DNA of 64,000 bases from assembly GCA_029255685.2 (NCBI GenBank), contig CM055313.2, positions 54,599,579 to 54,663,578 of the forward strand. The letters run 5' to 3'. This document shows positions 1 to 12,257 of this stretch, one piece after another. Source of the stretch: Silene conica. Its lineage: Eukaryota; Streptophyta; Magnoliopsida; Caryophyllales; Caryophyllaceae. Under the pieces are notes generated by a model. The model saw nothing but the letters and a program-made list of their open reading frames with translations, was not told the origin of the DNA and made no database searches. Position numbers and translations under genes: made by a program. Positions within the stretch are counted from its first letter, which is position 1. Each line of letters opens with the position of its first letter.

Positions 1-753
1 ACGAGGATTTCTTTCAACTTTTCTCTGATGCTCGACCAATTAATTTTACCGATCGATCAGTTCCTTACCCACAACGGTTGCTGCCACACCGTGGATTTTT
101 GGACCGCTTACGAGCTCTCGACGTAATGGCTCACTACAATGAGACGATAACTCAGGTACCTACCTATGCCGATTTTATTTCTAATGTTGATTGGTCTAGG
201 ACGAATACTACTGAGTCGGTCATGAACGTAGCCATGAGTGACGAGTGTAGCACGCTTCTTAGGAAGGGGACCCTCCCTAAAATATCTGGCCCGTGTCAAT
301 TTGCTATTCCATGTTCTATAAGAACCCATTCGTTCGATAATGCTATATGTGACCTCGATTCTAGTGTGAACATTTTACCTTTACCTCTCGCAATGCGACT
401 AGGATTGACTAAGTTTGTACGCGCTAGAACGACTATTCAGTTGGCTGACTACTCTTATGTAAAGATCAAAGGCGCTTTACATGATGTACCTGTTAGGATT
501 GGGAATTTCTGTATTCTCGCAGATTTCATTGTCTTAAACATACCCGAGGACCGCAACGTTCCCATTATTTTGGGAAGACCATTTTTGTGCACTGCTGGTG
601 TAATTGTTGATGTCGGGGTTGGGACCCTTACCTTTCAGGTCGGAGGAGAGGATTTGGTTTTTACTAAGTCTGATGACCCTAGGGAACCCATATCTATCGT
701 ACATTGCGATAATATCCCTTTTGTAGAGCCCATTGCCATTCCATCAGAGCCAC
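1..753 (+). pseudogene. Athila-type Ty3 element fragment, gag end and aspartic protease region
   Basis: An open frame from about 78 to the edge of the next element encodes a retropepsin-like region. It has the flap and C-terminal features of plant Athila/Tat proteases, including an ILGRPF motif followed by a hydrophobic TAGVIVDVG stretch. The same region in Athila-2 (about 39640-39960) aligns clearly by eye. The fragment runs off the left edge and stops where a chromovirus-family LTR begins at 754; no reverse transcriptase follows. It is a fossil piece of a virus-like retrotransposon on the plus strand. It may be the left part of the element whose downstream region appears at 12869-14405, but this cannot be proved here. 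Confidence 0.75.
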
Positions 754-1088
754 TGTAACATCCCGTATTTTCGTAAATTATATTTTAAAGGTTTTAAATT
801 ATTTTTACGGAATAAATAATATTTTAATATTTAATGTTAAGTTATTTTAAAATAATCCGTTAAGATCCGTCTTAAGAACCTTAAGTCCTTAAGACGAAAT
901 AACTTGGCAAGTTAAATCCGTCTCATAAAAACCCGTTCACATTCAAAGGTTCGTTTCATTAAACGGAAAAGGACAATTAAAACCCTAAACCCATTTGTTA
1001 TGTCGACATAATCACTCTTCTCAAATAACAAACACTGCTTCTCCATTTTCTCATTTTCTCTTCAAACTTTCAAGCTTCAAATCGGTAC
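754..1088 (+). repeat. Partial LTR of the chromovirus family, plus orientation
   Basis: It begins TGTAACATCCC like the LTRs at 20733, 31236 and, on the minus strand, 2514. The first 331 bases match the start of the minus-strand LTR with about two differences, then homology stops at 1084, five bases before the next LTR ends. Simplest reading: this is the left part of an older LTR into which the minus-strand chromovirus inserted. The missing remainder is not seen in the window. Confidence 0.8.
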
Positions 1089-2514
1089 TGTAAAACCCCT
1101 CGCGAAAGCGGAAATAAAAATCATACAAAATACTAAAAATGAGAAAAGGGGCTCTCAGCCGGTCTGGGACCGTCTGCCGGTGAGCCGGCAGGGAGTCCCT
1201 TCCCAATGCCAAACTATAAATCTGAAAACAAGGAAGAGAGGCTCTCAGCCGGTGGACCGTCTGCCGGCCTGCCGGCTGGGAGTCCCTTCCCACAAGCCTA
1301 CTAAAGATCAACAATACGAAGGAAGAGGCTCTCAGCCGGTGGACCGTCTGCCGATCTGCCGGCCGGGAGTCCCTCCCATAGCCTTTCATAAATTTTCCCA
1401 AAACCAAGAAGGGATTCTGAGCCGGTCGACCGGCGGCCGACCTGCCAGCTCAGAATTCCTTCACAAAACTCAGAACATTCAAAAACATCAAGCCCGACTC
1501 TGAGCCGGCCGACCGGCTGCCGGTAAGCTGGCCGGCCGGCTGCCGGTCAGCCTACCGGCTCAGAGCCCCTGCACGAAAATCGCGTTTTTCCCTATGTGAT
1601 TCTAAACTTCATAAATCGAATCCAAACTTCCAAATTGCAACAAATATACATTACCCAGCATCTATAAGACTTATTTACATCAAAAGCAAGTATCAAATTC
1701 TACAATAACACCACAACAAGTTCATACTTTGTATTCGTCTTAAGCATAGGATTTCTGAAATTTCAACATCTAAGCATATGAAACACAATCAAAGCATGTG
1801 AAAGTCATTCTCATGTATTCCTAGCATGATTCTAAGTCTGAACAACCATCACTATGTACAAAATCAGAAACTAACATCAACAAAGTCATGAAACATGCTA
1901 ATATCACAAATAAAGGCCGAGTTTCTCATTATCGTCACCTCTAAAGCAGTTATGCTCCTAGCTCCCCTTCAATGATGTAACTATCCACGTCAGGATCCTC
2001 TAAACCTTCTCCTACAACATGAAAAACGACTATGAGAAGCCAAAATCGGATTCTACCAAAAACAGTCCATTTTTCAAGTTGGACGAAATGGAAATTGAAA
2101 GTGATAGATGTCTTGCAAATTTCAAGAGGATTTCAGAAATGTATAACATGCCTTGGTTTGGAAATCGGATGATGAATGAAAATCGATTTGAAGCTTGAAA
2201 GTTTGAAGAGAAAATGAGAAAATGGAGAAGCAGTGTTTGCTATTTGAGAAGAGTGATTATGTCGACATAACAAATGGGTTTAGGGTTTTAATTGTCCTTT
2301 TCCGTTTAATGAAACGGACCTTTGAATGTGAACGGGTTTTTATGAGACGGATTTAACTTGCCAAGTTATTTCGTCTTAAGGACTTAAGGTTCTTAAGACG
2401 GATCTTAACGGATTATTTTAAAATAACTTAACATTAAATATTAAAATATTATTTATTCCGTAAAAATAATTTAAAACCTTTAAAATATAATTTACGAAAA
2501 TACGGGATGTTACA
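1089..2514 (-). repeat. 3' LTR of the minus-strand chromovirus (1426 bp)
   Basis: On the minus strand it runs from TGTAACATCCC to GCGAGGGGTTTTACA, the same termini as the 2.87-kb LTRs of the LARD-like element. Inner segments are also homologous (GATAATGAGAAACTCGGCC near 1920-1940 on the minus strand versus 21310-21340). The hairpin array of the longer LTR is absent. Confidence 0.88.
1149..1572 (-). repeat. Five GC-rich CCGG-type hairpin units in the chromovirus LTR
   Basis: Five units of about 50 bp begin near 1150, 1232, 1327, 1410 and 1499, separated by AT-richer spacers. Each starts CTCAGCCGG or GAGCCGG and closes with CCGGCTGGGAG or a variant, so each can fold back on itself. Equivalent units occur in the LARD LTRs. 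Confidence 0.8.
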
Positions 2515-2560
2515 ATCACCCCAACTTCAAAAAGTTTCGTCCTCGAAACTCGAACGAGGA
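2515..2560 (-). other. Polypurine-tract region next to the chromovirus 3' LTR
   Basis: On the minus strand the bases before the LTR read GAAGTTGGGGTGAT, preceded by TTTCGAGGACGAAAC. The LARD-like element has GAAGATTGGGTGAT and the same preceding block just before 31236. Confidence 0.7.
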
Positions 2561-3510
2561 TAAATTCTAAATAACTATACCTCAATCGAAAAGAGAAGCA
2601 TGCGTAGCACGCATCGAAGCCTCGGTCTCCCACGTCTGCTCCTCAACATCGCCGCATTGCCATAGGATCTTCACTAAGGGCACCATCTTGCTCCTAAGCT
2701 TCCTGTCCTGACAGTCTAGAATCTTCACGGGACGCTCCTCGAAAGCAAGACTCGGCTCTAGGTTCTCGATCTCTCTATGAAGCACATGACTAGGGTCACT
2801 AACATACTTGCGGAGCTGAGAAACATGAAAGACGCTATGAACCTTGCCCAAACTAGGAGGCAATTCCATTCGATAAGCAGCAGCACCAATCCTCTTCACG
2901 ATCTCGAACGGCCCAATATACTAGGGGCTCAGCTTGCCCTTAACGCCAAACCTCTTGACGCCCTTCATCGGTGAAACTCTAAGGAAAACTCTGTCACCCA
3001 CCTCAAACTCGAGAGGTCTACGACGGACATCTGCCTAGGATTTATGTCGATCTTGTGCGGCCTTCATCCTACCTTTGATAAGCTGGACGTGATCAATCGT
3101 CGCAGCCAACTGGTCCGGTCCTAGGTCGTGCACGTCGCTCGCCTGATCCCAACAGATCGGGCTACAACACTTCCTACCATAGAGCGCCTCATACGGAGCC
3201 ATACCAATAAATGAGTGAAGACTGTTGTTGTAGGAAAACTCAACTAACGGTAGACACTGTTCCCACAAACTCTGGAAATCAAGAGCACAAGCACGGAGCA
3301 AGTCCTCTAATGTCTGAATAGTCCTCTCGGACTGTCCATCAGTCGCAACATGGAATGTTGTACTCATCAGTAGACGGCTACCCATATCCTCCTGTAGAGC
3401 CTTCCAAAACCTGGAACAGAAACGCGGATCTCGGTCAGACACGATCTCTCTCGGGACACCATGGTAACGGACGATCTCGGCGATATAAGCTCGGGCTAAG
3501 CGGTCCATAT
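2561..3510 (-). pseudogene. Chromovirus integrase core, C-terminus and chromodomain-like tail
   Basis: Minus-strand reading gives the second half of the integrase core (VSDRDPRF, then a TDGQSERTIQTLED motif), the plant chromovirus follow-on (FVEFSYNNS-like segment, YEALYGRKC) and, nearer 2600-2900, the GAAAYRMELP and VHSVFHVSQLRKY motifs followed by a chromodomain-like tail. Integrase joins element DNA to the host chromosome, and the chromodomain in this lineage is thought to steer integration to heterochromatin. The region is decayed and is cut at 3511 by copia-1. Confidence 0.85.
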
Positions 3511-3515
3511 CCCCC
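3511..3515. other. Target-site duplication CCCCC of copia-1 (left copy)
   Basis: Five bases directly before the left LTR; the same five follow the right LTR at 12253-12257. A five-base duplication is the family norm and shows the element inserted here as a unit. Confidence 0.85.
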
Positions 3516-4590
3516 TGTTGGAGCTTGTGTCCTCCACATGTAGTGTGATAACGTCATTGCACATACCCTTGTACAGACAAGTGGGAGATTGTTGGGGCTG
3601 GTGTCCTTGACAATTAAGTACAATGACTTATTAAATCTCTTTAAGGATCACAAGGGCATACTTTTGTATTATTACCAGTTGATCCACGTTTATCAATAAC
3701 GGTTGGCTTGCTAGATAAGTTTGACGTTATTGTCATACGGATGGCGGTGATCAACTGGTCCCTATACGTCACACCTATAGGACACGTTTGAGAGATGTGA
3801 AGGTATGAAAATACAATCACATTTATGCCAGATATGACTAAACAGTTAGTCAGAGGTATTGACTATTAAATTAGTCAATAAGATGTTGAGATTATTATTT
3901 AATACGGATTAAATAATTTTAGCTAATACGGATTGCATGATTAATTCGTAAAATTAAATATAAACGGTTATATTTAATTAAATATTGTATTCGCGTATTA
4001 ATATAAACAGTTATATTAATTTGGGTAATTATACAATATCGTAATTTTATCAGACCATTATTAATACATCGACTGCATTAATATCTGATAACATGCATAC
4101 GATTTATAAACAAAACCCGCGAATAAAGTTTAGCTAAATGGGTCGAATCACAAATTAGAATAAGGTAAGAGTGGAAAGCCCACTCCTACCCTATTGGAAA
4201 TTTCGGCCAAAAGAGCTACATAAGGAGGAGGACTCTCCTTATGTCAGGGACTCTTGTTTCACTGTTTAAACAAATCTCAAGGAAAAATTAGGGTTTTGAG
4301 AGCTTTCTTCTCCCAAAACCTCAGATCTCACATCTAAAACCTAAATAGCTCTCCCAATATTGTAAGGCAGTTGGAGAGGATTTCTAGCACACACGGCCAC
4401 GTCTCATTCTAAGTCTTGGGTGCAAGTTATAGGAGGGAATTTGTGTTAATTCCTGTTCTTAGGCCTTTCGCACAAGGACTAAAGGTTGTACTTCTTTTCT
4501 TATCCTTATTAATCTTATGACTATAAACACAACTGTATTTTTCATTATAATCCTGCAAGTTTAGGGTGAATACATGCTTTATTCCCCACA
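3516..4590 (+). repeat. Copia-1 left LTR
   Basis: Begins TGTTGGAGC and ends TTCCCCACA; 1075 bp, equal in length to the right LTR. About 74 bp in, a second polypurine-tract/TGTTGG junction is embedded, discussed as a finding. Confidence 0.95.
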
Positions 4591-4592
4591 AG

Positions 4593-4605
4593 TGGTATCA
4601 GAGCC
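4593..4605 (+). other. Primer-binding site for initiator tRNA-Met
   Basis: TGGTATCAGAGCC starts two bases after the LTR and is complementary to the 3' end of plant initiator tRNA-Met including its CCA. Confidence 0.9.
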
Positions 4606-6256
4606 AGGCCATGAAAATTTTACTTTTGTGTTTTTCGTAAGTTTTAAAACCTGAAAAATCGTCTTCTGCCGCTAAGTCGGTCGATCGACCCCCCGTTGCG
4701 GTCGGTCGACCACCTCCTGCGTATTTTTCTGTTTCGACAGTTTATCTTTTGTGAGAAATCGTGTTCAGAAACTCGGTTTCGTGTTTTGTGGTCGGTTGAC
4801 CTGTTTTTCGGGTCGGTCGACCATTCTGCTTTAAAAAAAAAAAATTTTTTTTTTCGTCAGGTGGTCGGTAGACCTGTTTTTTGGGTCGGTAGACCACCCC
4901 TGTAACAGACTCGTTTTTTTTTTATTTCCGAAAATAACATGTTTTATTTTCACATGGCCTTTAGTAATATACTATATACGGAAATAGTATATTATTAATT
5001 TTGTGAAACGGTTCACCCTCGTTTGATACATATTATTTTAAAACGGTTTAAAATAATAGGATTATAAACTTATTAAAATTAAAGTGGTTAAAACGGTATA
5101 ATCACATAATTTTAATCCTAAAAGGTGGTTTGGTAAAAATTTGTTAATCATAATAACAGTATTATGTCATGTATGAATTTTAATTTAGTTGATGCATTTT
5201 ATTTATCGTCTTGTTGAATGTCTAATGAATGCTTTCAATAACGTATTTAATTTTGCAAACGGTTGTAACTTAGTGTGGCCTTAGAAGATTGTGTCACCGT
5301 AATGATGGGACATAGTCTTGCTTGTAATCTTGAGATCTTGAATCTCCGTTTTGGGTTTTTGCCATGTAATTACTTTTGTATTTAAATTAGAATGTATCTA
5401 GGACTACTTTTGTAATTTAAATTAGTAATTTTGTGAAGACCAAAGACAAGACGGAGACCGGATGCTCACTCCCGCTGCAAGGACCAAGATGGAACATCAA
5501 GACAAGCTTCCAGGGTCCAACGGTGGATTCCAAGTTGTTTTATGTTTATTTTGGTAGGATAGGCCACACTAGGACTTTTTATTTACGTTTATTGCTTTCA
5601 TTTTATGCTTTCATCGATAATAGCTTGCATCATATTCCGCCTAAAACCAAACCACCTATATCATGCCTGAAAACTAACTCATGTAGAGGTTACGCGTTAG
5701 TTTTCTGTGACAATACAGATGTCACATGTCAATTGCAAAGCCATCACTTTATTTAATTCATTCACGCATTTGCTAGATATTAGTTCACTTAATATGAATA
5801 AATAAAAGTTGATGGGGTCTTCCTCGTATAACCAAAAATTGAGACTAGTCTTTATAAATCAGCCTCCCATGAATCCCTTCTTCGTCGGTAGGCATAATAT
5901 GACCCCTTCTACGTCGGGTAAGTGGGAACAAATGATTTATTTTATCTCAACATCATGGTCACTCGATACTATCTAGTGACTGAGATGGACTAATAGATAG
6001 GATTTACGGAAATCTATCGACCAAGAGTTCCAACGATTGAAATTAGCCAAACTGTGGGCTTATCAATATACGGAAATTGAGTCTTGGGATCGTTTATATA
6101 ATTCTTGAGGGAGATCAATTATATAAATGCATGAGTCTACGAGTTTAAATTCGATTTTATATAGACTTAAATCACAACAATAAGTTGCTTATATGGTTTT
6201 GTTTTATCTTCTTTTTCAGTGTAGAACACGTTCATTAAAACTGCTGTATAACTAAA
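4606..6256 (+). other. Copia-1 untranslated leader
   Basis: There is no recognisable protein here. The leader holds the GGTCGGTCGACC cluster at 4679-4895, A/T homopolymers near 4840, and then AT-rich sequence up to the gag start. Parts of it match the leaders of copia-2 (51540-53258, minus strand). Confidence 0.75.
4679..4895 (+). repeat. Three pairs of GGTCGGTCGACC-type motifs, 21 bp apart
   Basis: Twelve-base motifs start at 4679/4700, 4790/4811 and 4863/4884. Within every pair the start-to-start distance is exactly 21 bp with a different nine-base spacer. Variants include GGTCGGTTGACC and GGTCGGTAGACC. Confidence 0.92.
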
Positions 6257-9200
6257 ATGGCTGGTGAAGACCCAATGCCAAGTGCCAAGCTAGCACGTGA
6301 ATCCTGGCTAAAGGCCTTCATGGACTCCATGAATCAGTCAACTAGACTGAGGAATGATGGGTCAAACTTCTCTGACTGGGAGGCAGCACTACGGAATGCT
6401 GCCATTGCTGACGGAAAGCTCAAGTACTTAACTGAGCCCATTCCGCCACACCCAGGAACTGGAGCTAGAGCTAACGAAGTTCGCGCTCATAGCGAATTCG
6501 TCATGGAAGCGGGTGCGATAAAGAACGTACTCATCTGTGCAATGGAATCCAATTTGCAAACACGCTTCATAACCCATGGTGCAAACAAGATTTTCACCAC
6601 GCTCACTAACGAATTCTCAAAGGCTCCGAGAATCGTTTCTTATGAGCATACCTGTCGCTTCTTTGAGGCGAAACTCCAGAAGGGCCAAGCTGTTAGCCCA
6701 CATATTCTCAACATGATTGAGAATATCGAGAAACTGGAGACCCTGAACTGCAAGATCAGTGAGAACATAATCGTTGATCGAATGCTTCATTCACTTCATG
6801 ATGGGTTCGCCCTCTTTAGGGCCAACTATTACATGAATGACATGAAGAAGACTCCTCATGAGCTCCACTCCCTTCTCGTACAGACTGAGAAGGATCTGAA
6901 ATTAAGTGGGAGCATGAAGCAGGATGTTCTCATGATCTCCAGTAAGGGAAAGGGTAAAGGGAAGGCTAAAGCTCAGGGCGACCTAGCAGTAGGTAAGCCC
7001 AGGTTCAAGAAACCAGGATTTACTAAGAGTGGGCCAGGTGAGTCGAGCAACTCACAGGGCAAGACTAAGAGCAAGGATACTAGCATGGAATGTCACCATT
7101 GCCACAAGACTGGGCATTGGAGGCGCTCATGCCCCGTGTATCGCGAGGACATTAAGGCAGGCCGCGTTACTCCTGTTGGTATGTCTTCTTCTTTTATTCA
7201 CATGATTGAGATTAACCACGCAAGTTGCGGAACTTGGGTACTTGATACTGGTTGTGGTTCTCATCTATGTAATCATGTGCAGGGCCTCCGAAACCAAGAA
7301 CCCCTAATCAAGGGTGAGGTTGACCTGCGTGTCGGGAATGGAGCACGTGTTGCTGCAATCTCGAGGGGAACATACGTAATCCAGCTTCCAAGTGGATTCG
7401 AGTTATCTTTATATAACTGTTATTATGTTCCTTGTTTGTCCAAAAACATTATTTCAGTTTCTGCGCTTGGCAAACTCGGTTTTTCATTTGTAATAGAGAA
7501 TAATAGCTGTATTTTCTCCTTACACAATATGATTTATGGCAAGGCAGTTTCCATGAATGGAATTTATGTTTTAGATCAAACCACCGAAATATTACATGTG
7601 AATAATAAGAGATTAAAGGTAGGTGACAAAGATCAAACTTACCTATGGCATTGTCGTATGGGACACATAAATGAGAAACGCGTGAAACAGCTCATACAGA
7701 ATGGAGCTATCTCGCCCTTTGATTTCGAATCATATGGCACGTGTGAATCATGTCTCATCGGCAAAATGACTCGTATTTCCTTCAAAGGTGTTGGAATGCG
7801 CGCTGCCGACCTATTAGGACTCATACATACGGACGTATGTGGCCCTATGTCGATCAACGCACGAGAAGGCTATAGGTATTTCATCACTTTCACGGATGAT
7901 TTGAGTAGATATGGCTATGTCTACTTAATGAAGCACAAAAGTGAATCCTTTGACAAGTTCAAAGAATACCAGAATCGGGTACAGAACCAGCTGGGTAGAA
8001 AGATTAAAGCACTACGTTCTGATCGTGGTGGTGAGTATCTTTCACACGAGTTTGATCAACACCTTAAAGACTGTGGCATCGTGCTACAGTTAACTCCACC
8101 TGGAACACCACAATTAAATGGTGTGTCCGAACGGAGAAATCGAACTCTACTCGATATGGTTCGATTCATGATGAGTCACACCGTCGTGCCTGATTTATTG
8201 TGGGGCTATGCTCTTTTGTCGGCCGCTCTAATACTTAACCGAAGTCCGTCTAAAGCTGTTGACACGACTCCATACGAATTATAGAAGGGAACGGTCCCTA
8301 ACTTGTCCTTTATACGGGTTTGGGGCTGCGAGGCTTATGTCAAGTGGAGACACGAGGATAAGCTCGGCCCGCGATCGGTCAAGACATACTTTATAGGTTA
8401 TCCAAAGGGAACTTTTGGTCATTACTTCTACTCGCCAACCGAACAACGTGTTTTTGTTGCGGCTAGTGCGACGTTCTTAGAGAAAGAATTTCTTGAGAAC
8501 AAGTCGAGTAATAGAACCTTCGAGTTATCGGAGGTTCAAGAACCAACTGCCGAGCAACCATTGGAGGAAACAGTTCCTTCAACCAAGGCTGCGGTAGATA
8601 TTCCTGAGGAACCTAGGAGGTCGAGAAGAGTCTCTATTCCTCCGGACAGATACATTGGTATGGTCGAGGAACATGATACAGATGACGTCTTACTCCTAGA
8701 GGGTAATGAACCCACAACCTATAAAGGTGCCATGACTAGTTCTGACTCAAAGCTATGGCTAGAAGCCATGCAATCCGAGATGGACTCCATGTATGAGAAC
8801 AACGTGTGGGATCTTGTGGACCTACCTGCAAAGGTACGTCCCCTTCAATGCAAATGGCTTTACAAAATAAAGCATGCCGTGGAAGGTAAAAAAGATATCC
8901 ACAAAGCAAGACTAGTTGCTAAAGGTTTCACTCAAGTGCCAGGTTTGCACTACGATGAGATCTTTGCAAGATAAAACATGCCGTGGAAGGACAACAAGAT
9001 ATCCACAAGGCTAGACTAGTTGCTAAAGGTTTCACTCAAGTGCCAGGCTTGCACTATGATGAGATCTTTGCACCCGTAGTCATGCTACGTTCCGTTCGGA
9101 TTATCTTAGCGATCGCCGCATTTCATGATTATGAAATATGGCAAATGGACGTTAAAACTGCCTTCTTAAACGGTTATTTGGAGGAAGAGTTGTACATGGT

Positions 9201-10389
9201 ACAACTCGAGGGTTTTATTGATCCAGAACATCCTAAGAAGGTTTGCAAGCTTAAGCGTTCCATCTATGGACTTAAGCAAGCATCGCGGATTTGGAATCAT
9301 CGCTTCGACCAAGTGATAAAAGAGACTGGATTCGTTCGATCAGTCGAGGAACCATGTCTCTATATCAAGTCGAGTGGGAGCAAGATTGTATTCCTAGTAC
9401 TGTATGTCGACGACATACTCTTGATTGGGAATGACATACCTCTCCTTTCTTCGGTTAAAGCATGGTTGAAAAACCATTTCCAGATGAAAGATCTGGGAGA
9501 GGCACAAAGAATTTTGGGAATCCGTATCTACAGGGATAGATCACGATGGATGTTGTCTCTCAGTCAGGAGTCTTATATAGATAAGATTCTAGAGAGATTC
9601 AGCATGACGAACTCCAAGAAAGGGTTCCTTCCTATGACTACTGGGCTTCACTTGAGCAAGACTCAAGAAGCTAAGTCATTGGAAGAGAAAGAGCGCATGA
9701 GTCGGATTCCTTATGCCTCGGCAATAGGATCGATCATGTATGCCATGATATGCACACGTCCTGACGTTGCATATGCATTGAGTATGACAAGTCGATTCCA
9801 AGCTCATCCAGGTGAACAACACTGGATGGCCGTGAAAAACATTCTTAAGTACCTACGGAGGACTAAAGATTGGGGATTGACTTACGGAGGCAACTCGACA
9901 CTCTGCGCCACGGGTTACGCAGATGCTAGCTTCCAAACGGATCGAGATGACTCGAAATCTCAGTCTGGATTCGTTTTTACTCTTAATGGCGCTGCTGTCA
10001 GCTGGAAAAGTTCTAAACAGAGTGTTACAGCAGATTCTACGACTGAGTCCGAGTACTATGCCACCTCGGAAGCAGCTAAGGAAGCAATATGGATGCGTCA
10101 ATTCTTACAAGGACTATTAGTAGTGCCTAGTTCGAATGACCCAATCACCGTTTATTGTGATAATAAAGGTGCCATCTTCCAAGCTAAGGAGCATAAGTCT
10201 AGCAACAAGGCTAGGCATGTACAACGGAAAGCTCATCTAATCAGAGATTACGTGGAGCAAAAGGAGATTTTCATTGATAAGATCGCTACGGATGACAACA
10301 TAGCTGATCCTCTCACAAAAGCATTACCACGTGATAAGCATGAAGGGCACATTCATTCCATGGGAATTGGATGTGTTCCTAAGTTGTAG
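6257..10389 (+). pseudogene. Copia-1 gag-pol region
   Basis: The polyprotein region starts MAGEDPMPS. Domains in order: copia-type gag (about 6257-7080); a CCHC zinc knuckle (CHHCHKTGHWRRSC, near 7090-7135); aspartic protease with WVLDTGCGSH (near 7230); a GAG-pre-integrase segment with LWHCRMGH (near 7645); integrase core with HTDVCGPM and FTDDLSRYGY (7820-8280); reverse transcriptase with MDVKTAFLNG and YVDDILL (about 9140-9430); and RNase H with ADSTTESEYYA and a C-terminal ADPLTKALPR. Expected products are a capsid and the enzymes that copy and insert the element. About two breaks interrupt the frame. The copia-2 versions are close relatives with their own decay. Confidence 0.93.
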
Positions 10390-11177
10390 TACTCTTTTAT
10401 GAATTCATGTAATAATTCATTTTCTCGTGTACTCTATTCAACCTTATTGTTATGATATAAAATGTTTTGTTTTTCATGTGGAATTGTACGCCAATTTTGA
10501 ACACCACAAAGTGAACTGATTAACATTACATCGTTTTGGTCCTTGATTACCCACTTGAGCTGATAACTCAGGTAATCATTTTGTGACGTTGGTTGATGGT
10601 GGGTTCAACGAGCCATAAGTCACGTGGATGACTGACCAATCACAAAGTCGAGTTATACGGATATCTCGTAGGACACCCCGTGACAACGTTATGGAGTCCT
10701 AAATGTTTTATAACATTGGGTGCCTGGTCGTGGATAGGACCTCCATAGTGTTCCTTAGAGTCGAGTCTTTTGACCTTCAACTGTCTCTTGAGATTAAGAC
10801 AGATTTTGGGTAACTTTGGTTTCTTTCCCACGGTCACCGTAACAGGGGCCAAGAGGATTTTTTCTGGGTTATTTCATGCTGGGCGATATCGGCAGGATTC
10901 GAGTTGAGGGAAATATCCAAACCCTTATCAGGATTTTATCATTTCTCAGGGCCACTCGAGGAGTAGTAACTGAAATGCATGGCCATGCTCGAATACAGAT
11001 TCGTTTTATCAGTTAAGTTACTCTCTAGTCGGGGAAACCACTCTTGATACAGATCGCTTGTGAGATACGACCTTTGCGAATGCGGATTTGCAAATTGTCT
11101 TACATTGAGTGGGAGAAATTTTAAAAGGATATGAGATTCGGTTATCGCACCTACACTTGTACGGACAAGTGGGAGTT
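10390..11177 (+). other. Copia-1 3' untranslated region and polypurine tract
   Basis: There is no gene here. The sequence is well conserved with 46714-47501 (minus strand) and, more distantly, 35190-36452. It ends GGACAAGTGGGAGTT directly before the right LTR, the likely polypurine tract for plus-strand priming. Confidence 0.8.
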
Positions 11178-12252
11178 TGTTGGAGCTTGTGTCCTCCACA
11201 TGTAGTGTGATAACGTCATTGCACATACCCTTGTACGGACAAGTGGGAGATTGTTGGGGCTGGTGTCCTTGACAATTAAGTACAATGACTTATTAAATCT
11301 CTTTAAGGATCACAAGGGCATACTTTTGTATTATTACCAGTTGATCGACGTTTATCAATAACGGTTGGCTTGCTAGATAAGTTTGACGTTATTGTCACAC
11401 GGATGGCGGTGATCAACTGGTCCCTATACGTCACACCTATAGGACACGTTTGAGAGATGTGAAGGTATGAAAATACAATCACATTTATGCCAGATATGAC
11501 TAAACAGTTAGTCAGAGGTATTGACTATTAAATTAGTCAATAAGATGTTGAGATTATTATTTAATACGGATTAAATAATTTTAGCTAATACGGATTGCAT
11601 GATTAATTCGTAAAATTAAATATAAACGGTTATATTTAATTAAATATTGTATTCGCGTATTAATATAAACAGTTATATTAATTTGGGTAATTATACAATA
11701 TCGTAATTTTATCAGACCATTATTAATACATCGACTGCATTAATATCTGATAACATGCATACGATTTATAAACAAAACCCGCGAATAAAGTTTAGCTAAA
11801 TGGGTCGAATCACAAATTAGAATAAGGTAAGAGTGGAAAGCCCACTCCTACCCTATTGGAAATTTCGGCCAAAAGAGCTACATAAGGAGGAAGACTCTCC
11901 TTATGTCAGGGACTCTTGTTTCACTGTTTAAACAAATTTCAAGGAAAAATTAGGGTTTTGAGAGCTTTCTTCTCCCAAAACCTCAGATCTCACATCTAAA
12001 ACCTAAATAGCTCTCCCAATATTGCAAGGCAGTTGGAGAGGATTTCTAGCACACGCGGCCACGTCTCATTCTAAGTCTTGGGTGCAAGTTATAGGAGGGA
12101 ATTTGTGTTAATTCCTGTTCTTAGGCCTTTCGCACAAGGACTAAAGGTTGTACTTCTTTTCTTATCCTTTTTAATCTTATGACTATAAACACAACTGTAT
12201 TTTTCATTATAATCCTGCAAGTTTAGGGTGAATACATGCTTTATTCCCCACA
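11178..12252 (+). repeat. Copia-1 right LTR
   Basis: 1075 bp, same termini as the left LTR and about eight substitutions from it. An inner copy of the polypurine/TGTTGG junction lies at 11241-11257. Confidence 0.95.
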
Positions 12253-12257
12253 CCCCC
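12253..12257. other. Target-site duplication CCCCC of copia-1 (right copy)
   Basis: Matches 3511-3515. Confidence 0.85.

Larger units (their letters stand above)
754..2514. repeat. Large inverted repeat (331-bp arms) made by two LTR starts facing outward
   Basis: Arms are 754-1084 and 2184-2514, about 99% identical, separated by about 1.1 kb that belongs to the minus-strand LTR. Both outer ends are LTR 5' termini (TGTAAC). The structure could form a long RNA or DNA hairpin if read through. Confidence 0.85.
3516..12252 (+). mobile_element. Copia-1: full-length Ty1/copia retrotransposon, degenerate
   Basis: It has two 1075-bp LTRs, a primer site for initiator tRNA-Met, a 1.65-kb leader, one gag-pol region (6257-10389) in copia order (gag, protease, integrase, reverse transcriptase, RNase H), a 3' untranslated region and a polypurine tract. 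The LTRs differ at about eight positions by eye (0.7%), which suggests insertion roughly 0.3-0.5 million years ago at commonly used plant rates of 7e-9 to 1.3e-8 per site per year. The coding region is broken in about two places, so this copy looks non-autonomous. It lies inside the chromovirus integrase. The two copies at 45.6-62 kb belong to the same family on the opposite strand. Confidence 0.95.

Noticed and set aside
4593-4605. tRNA-like sequences at primer sites (also 35131, 37900, 53260)
   Set aside because: Only 12-18 bases complementary to tRNA 3' ends; no cloverleaf, so these are primer sites and not tRNA genes.
5433-5756. 107-residue open frame in the copia-1 leader
   Set aside because: No domain, and no clear counterpart kept in the copia-2 leader; probably chance in a non-coding leader.
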